Shown here: in pieces, positions 56,401 to 64,000 of the stretch | Position numbering within the stretch: position 1 is the first letter of the stretch | Layout of the letters: each line of letters opens with the position of its first letter | Assembly: GCA_016630955.3 (NCBI GenBank) | Contig: CM049995.1 | Coordinates: 1,674,001-1,738,000, forward strand | DNA: 64,000 nt | Direction of reading: 5' to 3' | From: Didymella arachidicola | Lineage: Eukaryota; Ascomycota; Dothideomycetes; Pleosporales; Didymellaceae | The notes under the pieces: generated by a model | Database searches by the model: none | What the model was told of the DNA's origin: nothing | What the model saw: only the letters and a program-made list of their open reading frames with translations | Program-made: the position numbers and the translations under genes

Positions 56401-59400
56401 ATCCAGATTGGTGATCATGAGCAATTACGTCCCACAATCAACAACTTTCAAGATCTTTCTCTTGAAAGCAAACAGGGTGCGCTGCACTCTCTCGACAAGA
56501 GTCAATTCGAACGTCTGTCGATCGGCGAGCGCGGCAGACCTCTCATGCCGGTTGCGCAATTGGAAGTCCAACGACGCATGAGACCTGAGGTCTCCACGCT
56601 GATTCGTGAAACTATTTACCCGAAGTTGATCGATCATGCTTCTACCATCAGGTTGCCAGATGTTGCCGGTATGCGCAAGAATGTCTACTGGCTTAACCAC
56701 GACCACTTGGAAGACCAGGACGAGAGCTTTGTGCATCACAACAAGTCAAAATCAAACGAGTGGGAGACTGAAATGGTGCGCGCTCTGGTTCGTCATATCA
56801 TTCGCCAAGGAGTTTACAGCAGCAGCGAAATCGCTGTACTCACGCCTTACACCGGACAGCTTCAGAAGCTGCGAACTGCACTGCACAAGCACTATGAGAT
56901 CATATTGAGTGACCGTGATCAAGAAGCTCTGGAGAAGGATGGGTTGACGGGGCCTGGCACGAACATTGACCCAACATCAAGGCTACCTGCGGCCACTCAG
57001 CACCATCGACACAAACCACTTGAGAAGAGGCACTTGAACGAGCTTCTCCGGGTCGCAACTGTCGACAACTTTCAGGGCGAGGAGGCCAAGATTATTGTCG
57101 TATCGCTAGTCCGCAGTAACAAGGAGGGGAACGTCGGCTTCCTGAAGACTTCCAACCGCATCAATGTTTTGCTCAGCAGAGCTCAGCACGGCATGTACCT
57201 GATTGGAAATGTCGACACATATTCGAATGTGGGTATGTGGCAGAAAGTCATCAGCATGCTTGGAGCTAAGGACTTGGTTGGCCAAGCTCTAGCACTGTGC
57301 TGCCCACGTCACCCGGACAAGGTCATCGAAATTCGCGGCCCAGATGACTTTGATACCGCTAGCCCTGAGGGTGGGTGCCGAGAGGCATGCATCGATCGAC
57401 TTGAGTGCGGCCATAGCTGTCAAGCAAGCTGTCACTCGGAGGCCATGCACAAGGTTTGGCATTGTGAGATGCCGTGCCAGCGCCGACATGACCCATGCGA
57501 GCATCTCTGCCAGAAAGCCACATGTGGTGACGACTGTGGCAAATGTACGCTCAAGATCGATAATGTGCTGTTACCTTGCGGACACACCCAGGACCAAGTC
57601 CCATGTTACAAGACTCTTGACCGACACAGTATCCGCTGCGAAGTGCTTGTGCAGAAGGAGGTGCCAGGATGCAAGCACTCCCTCAACATCAAATGCCGCA
57701 TCAATGTTAGTCACGAAAATTATGTCTGTCCGTACCCCTGCGCAGAGATCCTTCCGTGTGGCCATGGCTGTCCTGGGAGCTGCGGCGCATGCAAGAGAGA
57801 GAACGCCAAAGGGCAGATGACCACCCAGCACGCCGACTGTACGAAGGTCTGCGGCCGCAAGCATGGCACTTGCAACCATAACTGTAACAGAAAATGCCAC
57901 GGAGGAAGTGACTGTGGTATTTGCCAGCAGCCTTGTGAGGTATGTTTGCCATTTTCTTGAAGAGTCTGAACGGTCCGTTGCTGATAACTCCAGGTACGAT
58001 GCAAGCACTCTCGCTGTCCCCAGAAATGCCACGAGTCCTGCGCACCCTGTATCCAGCCATGTCTTTGGTCTTGTGAGCACCAAGGGGGTTGCACTATGCC
58101 ATGCTCAGCACCGTGCAATCGGCTGCCGTGCGACGTACGATGCACGAGGTTGCTTCCTTGCGGACACCAATGTCCGGGACTCTGCGGCGAAGAATGTCCT
58201 GCCGATATCTGTCAGCAGTGCGGTATGCGTGAAGAGGAGGAGCCTGATCTTGTGATGATGTCACTTTACAAGGATATCGACTTGGATGATACTCCCATCG
58301 TCGTTCTCGGTTGCCAAGGGCGACACTTCTTCACCGTCGAGACACTTGATGGTATCATCGGAATGAAGAACGTCTACAGTACCGATGCAATGTCTGGAAC
58401 TTACTCTGATCTGGAGGAGAACGAGCAACTGGCGCCCTCGATTCCTCAATGCCCGACATGCAGGGAGCCTGTCCGTCAGTACGCTACTCAACGCTACAAC
58501 CGACTTGTGAACCGCGCAGTCATCGACGAGATGTCGAAACGCTTTGTTGTAAGCGGTCAGCAAGAGCTTCAGCAGCTTGCTAGTCAGCTGCAGAGCGTTG
58601 AGCAGAGCTTGGAGGATACGCGTGCGAAACTGCTCCGTTCCACTTCATCGGAGATACTAAAGGCAATCTCAAACCGATACGTCAAGCTTGGTGAACTCGA
58701 GACCAATGTGCGTAAATTCTTGCAGAGGATGGGTGAGCGCCACAAACCATCACACAAGCTCTATGAGGCCATCATGCACGTCACCTGCAAGCGCGACGAC
58801 CTCAGCGATACCATGGTAAACATGACCCTCGAATCGACTAATTTGAACAACAAGCCCAATAGAGATCAGCGTATCACACTGGGAGGTCAACTCTATCATC
58901 TTAAAGTGCGTCAAGTCACTCTGAACGACAAGTTCGAGCTCCTTCGTGGTTTCAAGTCTTCATCCATGAGCTTCCCAGGCGGATCACCAATCGATCGGAG
59001 TGGCTCCTTCCTGAGCGACTGTGAACAAATCATCAAGACCTGCAAAGACGCTAATACGCCCAAGCTAGCCGTTGAAACGGCGCTCTATTATGCCAACATC
59101 GCTCGTTTGCTTGGCGCCTCTGGCACAGCTATCACCACCAAGATTAAGCAGTACCGAGAATCTGCCAAAGCGCTCCTTGAGGACGCAGAGAAGATGTGTG
59201 AGAATGCTTTCCAAGGTCGTGATCAGCTCAAGGCAGGCGTCGAACAATCACTTCGCCTACTCGGCCGTGAGTTCTACGCTGAGGTCACCAAAGAGGAGAT
59301 TGAGGCCATCAAGCGTGCTATGGTAAGCGGTCGCGGCGGTATCGCAACTCACAGTGGGCACTGGTACAACTGCGAGAATGGACATCCAGTAAGTCCTCAT

Positions 59401-59561
59401 CAAGAGAATCGACATAGCTTTGCTGACTTTACTAGTTCGCTATTGGTGAGTGCGGTATGCCTATGCAGCTTGCTCGTTGCCCCGAGTGTGGTGCTCAGGT
59501 CGGTGGTCAGAATCATCGGGCGGTTGATGGAACTACTCGCGCGCGGGAGATGGAGGGCTGA
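53477..59561 (+). CDS. ZNFX1-like helicase with CCCH, NFX1-type and RZ-type zinc fingers
   Basis: Exons 53477..55560, 55629..57939, 57994..59388 and 59436..59561 give 1971 aa. An Arg/Gly-rich start (SSGRGNGRGRGRGRE) leads to a CCCH finger (CRDFANGDCKRNNCRFSH, ~38-55). A long helical region precedes the SF1 helicase core: P-loop FIQGPPGTGKS (~661), a Walker-B variant ICEEAGEVMEPH (~930), GDHEQLRP (~958), QRRMRPE (~1010), VDNFQGEEAKIIVVSL (~1175) and NRINVLLSRAQHGMYLIGN (~1205). NFX1-type fingers, rich in CGHxC repeats, cover ~1288-1545. A coiled-coil stretch follows, and the end is an RZ finger: HWYNCENGHP then FAIGECGMPMQLARCPECGA. This order is that of animal ZNFX1, an RNA-binding helicase linked to antiviral sensing and small-RNA inheritance, and of fungal relatives. 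Function here is inferred. Confidence 0.93.
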
Positions 59562-60127
59562 AGTCAATTGTCTCAGGATGTTCGCATAAGGTCGTGAAAA
59601 TCTTCGTGTCACTATCCAGTGAGCAGAACATGATATGAACTGTCTACTTGAAGATGACAGAGTGTGTGTAGTACGGTTGATTGTGGTTCTGCAGCGTATG
59701 AGCAAGTGGGTCTTCCACCGCTCACGTAGCAAATTTGGATACCGGACAACGACGATGAAGTGTATGTGATCCGTTGATATTCTTTCTGATTCTGTTGCCG
59801 TGAATTAGTACGTTGACTATCGCTGAAACTGCTACAATGCTCTGAATGCACCCAATGCCCGAGCAAAAGCAAAAGTCTGTCGCCCTACCCTGAAATGAGC
59901 TAACGATAAAACAAAGACTGGACCGTTGCTTTAACTCATCTTCGCCCCTCTTTCGTCTCTATACCTCTTATCTCACTCTCAAATCTTCCATGACAAGTTA
60001 TCTCAGATGCCTTGGATTCCTCACTTGACTCGACCGACCGCTGTAACTCGCGACGCTGAAGTTCGACGCATCCCGTCATTAGCTACATCGCTCGAAATGA
60101 TCGTGGTTTGTCCACACAGCTTCATCA
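59562..60127. other. Convergent intergenic region between ZNFX1-like and NLR genes
   Basis: 566 bp between the stops of two genes that meet tail to tail. No coding potential; overlapping transcript ends are possible. Confidence 0.45.
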
Positions 60128-63100
60128 TCATGATTTCAAAAGCTGACCACTCTCCATTGCCATCTCATCTCTGATCCGCGCGACGTCCTCTTCCACGTCT
60201 GAAGCCTCGTCCAAACGCCCTTGCGCTCTCAATGTTTTCGCAAATCCGATCCTAGTGTCCAGCGTAGCCATGTGCCTGTCGCCGAACTTCTTCTTGTGAA
60301 TCTTTAGGAGCTGCAAGTGCAGCAATTCAGCCTCATCGAGCCGTCCTAACCTACGATATATCATTGCGAGCCTTGCCTTGCTATCAAGCGTAGAAGGATG
60401 TTCGGGGCCCAGAGTCGACTCGTGCAGCGCAAAGGTATGAGTTTGCAGGCTTAGAGCATCGTCGTATCGCTTTTGATCCGAGTATATAAGTGAAAGTTGT
60501 GACATGCCCGTCAAGGTCTCGAAATGGGAGGGCCCCAGGATGGTTTGACTCGCTTGTACCACTTCGGATTGCAGGGATGAGGCTTCAGACAATCGTCCTT
60601 GATGACTGTACGTAGAGGCTAGATCGCACTTCAGGGTAAGGGTCTCGACATCCAGGTCCGGATATGTCGAATAGCTCTGTAAAACTTCGAGTTGTAGCTG
60701 CTCAGCTTCGTCTAGGCGGCCCTGTTCTCGATAGGTGAGCGCCAGGTTGCTTTTTATTTTTAGTGTTCGTGGATGATTCGCCCCCAACTGATTTTTGTAG
60801 ACCTCGAGTATCGTAAGCTCTAGTTCTAGTGCTTCAGAACATCGGCCCTGTAACCGATATGTACTGGCTAGTGAGGCCTTTGCGTTCATTGTTAGCCGAT
60901 GAACAGGCCCTAATATCTTGGTGCAAGCAGTCACTGCTTCTACGAATAGAGCTATAGCTTCTGACCAATGGCACTCGTCACTGTAAAGACCAGCAAGATT
61001 GACCATAGTGTTGAGCGCTTGTCGGCTTTGAGCTCCTAGCGTTTTCACTTGTCCCTGCAGAGCTCTTTGGTACATCTCTTTCGCCTCGATGTATTGACCT
61101 GATCCATGTAGAGTCAGGGCAAGACTATTGAGACTGTCGAGCGTCATCAGATTGTCTTCGCCCCATAAGATCCGCCGGACATCGTAAGAGTCCAGAACGT
61201 AGCGGTACGCCTTGGCGTTATCTCCTCTATCAACCATACGCGATGCAACTTTGAGGGCCAGCGACGCCCAGGCATCCAGCACGTCTTCGTCCCGGGGAAT
61301 GTTTTTGAGTATTGCTTCGGCATGCGGTTGAAGTATTGCGCATACCATTCGATTGTCGTGGTTCTCCACAGGATATTGCTCGTCCATCAATACAATGGCT
61401 AGCTCCTTCCAATACATGGGCTCTTCATGCCGTTCAAGCCAATCCCGGGTCGCCTGCTGCACAAGCCCATGCATCTCAAAAGATGTGCACGCGGCATTAG
61501 GCTCTACGAGACAGAAGCTCGTGAGCATGTAGAGGTCGGTCTCGAAATCAGACTGGCCGTGTTCGTGATTGTTTGCGTAGCTCCCCTCAAGAAGCGATCG
61601 TGGTATATCTTGTCGGTCGAAGAGACACATCAAAGAGAGCAGTCGAGCAGCACCTGAACAACGATGGCGAATGTAGTCAAAGGATAACTGCCAGGTCTTC
61701 GTGGTCGAATTCGCCGCTTCAGAATCCCTACGAATGTCCACTTGACCCTCTTCCAATACGCGAATACGATTTTCTTTCAGTACCTCCAGATATTTGGAAA
61801 TGCTCATGCGCGGAGTTCGATTGATGAAAGCCGCTGCTTGAGTCAGCGCAAGGGGTATATTATCGAGCACCCTGATCAGAGTAATGGCTACCTCGCTCTT
61901 GACAGTGAAGTTGAACTTCTTGCGGAGCAGTGCACACGCCTCGTCATCATCCATAGGCCCAATTTTGATGATATCGCTTTCTGTATCTGCGACCAGGCAG
62001 GCAACTTCGCGGTTGCGAGTAGTAACAAGAACCGATCCAATGGGCGGTGGTGGCAGGATCTTTGAAAGGAATGATCCTGAAATTCTCGTAGGTGACTGGC
62101 TATTTCTGTCAAATGGTACTGCATCACCAAAAAGCATGTTCGCGTCATCGGCACTGTCGACAATCAGCAACCACGGCTCCGTTGCGTCGTTGCGCAACCA
62201 GGCCGTCACGAGTTGCACAATGTTAGCTTGTGGATTGTTACGGCCCTGTAAATCAATCGTTTCTGCAATCTCACGGTAGCTTCGGATTATTCTGGCTTCG
62301 GTTTCGGCGTGTACCCAGAAAACCCACGTTTCGGGTGACTTGTCAAGCACCCGATAAGCGTATTCGACGGCAATCTGGGACTTCCTGTTATGTTGATCAG
62401 TGGACAAACGAAACAACTGTAGTTCAGGCGAATTACCCAACGCCTCCAAGACCGACGAGGGAAATGCAAGCGGCATGTCTCTCAAATCCATCAGCCATAA
62501 CGGCCAGGCTCTTGCGGGATATGAAATCTTTGTCCCGTCGGAAAGGGATGTTAGATTTGCGTCTTGACTTCTCTTGCTCAGGCCGATACTCGGACGCTAT
62601 ATGACATCCCTCAATTGCATCCAGCAAGCGCCTCAGAGCCTTATCATAGCCCTCCGTATAGATGAATGGTAGCTCTATGTCGAATATGCCGAGGAGTGCA
62701 TACACCTCATCTTCTTCCTGAGTAGTTTGGCGTTCAACTGCCCATGAAAGTCTCTCATCGACTCCAAAACTGCTGAGAGGTGCGCCGGACAGTGCTTCTA
62801 GGGGTATGTTGGTGATGTTATGTATCGTTTGTCTCAGTTCGAGGCGAGTGCCTAGGCATGTTCCCTCCCTCGAGAAGAACTCAACGACAGGTGGAGCCAA
62901 AAGCTCCTGGAGGGTCCAACCTCGGGTGAACCAACGACTCTTCCTAAATGCATGTTGCCAAGAAACGTCGGATCTTTGGTCTTTTGATGATGCGGTAGAT
63001 ACATCTGATAAGTAGACGTAGCACCTGCTTGCGTGCTTGTACCACTGAAACATAGAGTTGATCGCACTTTTCAGCTCTTCGGGATCCTGCTTATCGATAC

Positions 63101-63383
63101 AGCAGGTGTCGACCCAGAAGTATCGCAAGCCATCGCGCTTGGCCTGCTGTGCGCAGAACTGCAGTTTCTTATACCCCCGCTTGCCAGAACGAGGGCGTAA
63201 TCGGAAGGTCGTACGCAGCTTTCTGTACTTGCTGTTTTGATCTTTGACAATGTCATCGTATATGACTTCCTGATCTTTCTCCCAGGTGTGTGAAAGAATA
63301 GCGTATGGGGGGCATTCCTCCTTCGTAGTAAAGTCATGCGTCAATCTGCAAGTGCGGCCATCGGTCGTTTCAAGTAGTCGCAT
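60128..63383 (-). CDS. Fungal NLR: HET - NB-ARC - TPR protein
   Basis: Exons 63383..62437 and 62384..60128 (52-nt intron) encode 1067 aa. The HET death-effector domain starts MRLLETTDGRTCRL and holds YAILSHTWEKDQEVIYDDI, RYFWVDTCCIDKQDPEEL and RGWTLQELLAPPVVEFFS, all intact. The NB-ARC domain opens with the P-loop GLGGVGKSQIAVEYAYR (~308-324), split by the intron, and has a Walker B LLIVDSADD and the later segment VTTRNREVA. The C-terminal ~370 residues are about eight kinesin-light-chain-type TPRs of ~42 residues with a GR-x-x-EA signature, such as LASTYRLQGRCSEALELEL. This is the layout of fungal STAND/NLR proteins that trigger incompatibility cell death after ligand sensing by the repeats. 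Ligand unknown. Confidence 0.95.
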
Positions 63384-64000
63384 TCTTCAATAGTGCGGCG
63401 AGGACGAAGTGGGAATCCGTATCAAAGTCGCAAGAATCAAGCGGCAGGAAGACTTGGGTACAGTATCATATTGGTGCTCTCCAGCAACAAGCCTGAGTAC
63501 AAAATTAGTGTTGAGGCGAGCACAAGAAGCTGACGCAGAAGTAATGCAGGGAATACGGATCATACCATGTGCTAAGTTGAAACAGAAAAAGCATGGCAAT
63601 CATGCGGCGCACCATCTTATAAGGCTGAGCGCGCGCGCGGCTCTGCAGGTCCACACGCAGCAGGGCGCTTATACTGCCCAGATGATTGGACATTGGTGAG
63701 ACAAGGCTGTAGGCACCCCAGAAGCGCTACTTGAGACAGAGGAAAGCCAAACAAGGAACGCGCAAAAGGTCGGACGAGGGGGGCGCGACAGACGGAATTC
63801 GCGATGAGGACAGAGTTACGAATTGATTCAGACGACAAGTTGCCATCGAGGAGGCGAATTCTCTACAACACCTCGCTCATGCGCACGGAATGAGGACAAC
63901 AGTCAGCCTTCGTGACCGTCTACAACTTTTCAAGCCTTCTCTGCTCACGAGAGTCTCAGCTACCCCCCCCCCCCCCCCCTGTTGAGCTTCGACAATCAGG
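63384..64000. other. Upstream flank of the NLR gene, with a C17 run
   Basis: Promoter side of the NLR. No reading frame is convincing. A run of 17 C (63963-63979) lies near the window end; such a run could be an assembly artefact or a real homopolymer. Confidence 0.5.

Noticed and set aside
63963..63979. C17 run as a possible biological element
   Set aside because: A lone homopolymer near the window end gives no evidence of function and may be an assembly or sequencing artefact.

Overview
The window is nuclear DNA of a filamentous ascomycete (Pezizomycotina, most likely a Dothideomycete; the order cannot be fixed by eye). The basis is short GT..AG introns of about 44-220 nt with CTAAC/CTGAC-like branch sites, compact housekeeping genes, HET-domain and het-C genes, a Zn2Cys6 regulator and fungal MFS transporters. 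Many start codons and all splice junctions below were deduced by reading frame phase and family conservation.

Region 1 (0.7-15.3 kb) is a dense housekeeping block: NAR1 (cytosolic Fe-S assembly), TRM11 (tRNA m2G10 methyltransferase), a mitochondrial-type rhomboid protease with a CA/GT microsatellite in its intron, a PI-PLC X-domain protein, ribosomal protein L35 (five exons, the first only ATG), the Golgi SNARE GOS1, ATP10 (F1Fo-ATPase assembly) and a family X DNA polymerase (POL4/Pol lambda type).

Region 2 (15.3-22.9 kb) is gene-poor and decayed: a possible small secreted Cys-containing protein, a divergent pair of unrecognised genes whose start codons overlap on opposite strands (one with a homopolymer frameshift and an in-frame TAG), an AT-rich island resembling RIP-mutated DNA, a coiled-coil reading frame, a HET-domain fragment and a tRNA-Ser(GCT)-like relic.

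Region 3 (22.9-33.7 kb) holds a divergent pair of mitochondrial genes (a TilS-type tRNA-Ile lysidine synthase and HSP10, the latter again with an ATG-only first exon), a het-C heterokaryon-incompatibility gene, a broken ankyrin-repeat gene, an unknown proline-rich protein and a divergent 14-3-3-like protein. About 3.3 kb follow with no recognisable gene.

Region 4 (37-52.5 kb) is metabolic and accessory: a tiny Cys-rich protein, a sugar-porter MFS transporter, a DHA2-type MFS exporter, a tocopherol-cyclase-like protein, a secreted agmatinase-like ureohydrolase, elongin C (with a 5-nt last coding exon), a TAG-interrupted unknown gene, a BTB-like relic, a Zn2Cys6 transcription factor and a GPI-type fasciclin protein.

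Region 5 (53.5-63.4 kb) carries the two largest genes, tail to tail: a ZNFX1-type helicase with CCCH, NFX1 and C-terminal RZ-type zinc fingers, and a HET-NB-ARC-TPR fungal NLR. The NLR intron splits the P-loop, and its retention would yield a HET-only protein. With het-C and the HET and ankyrin relics, this makes the window rich in self/non-self recognition genes and is the most interesting feature seen.
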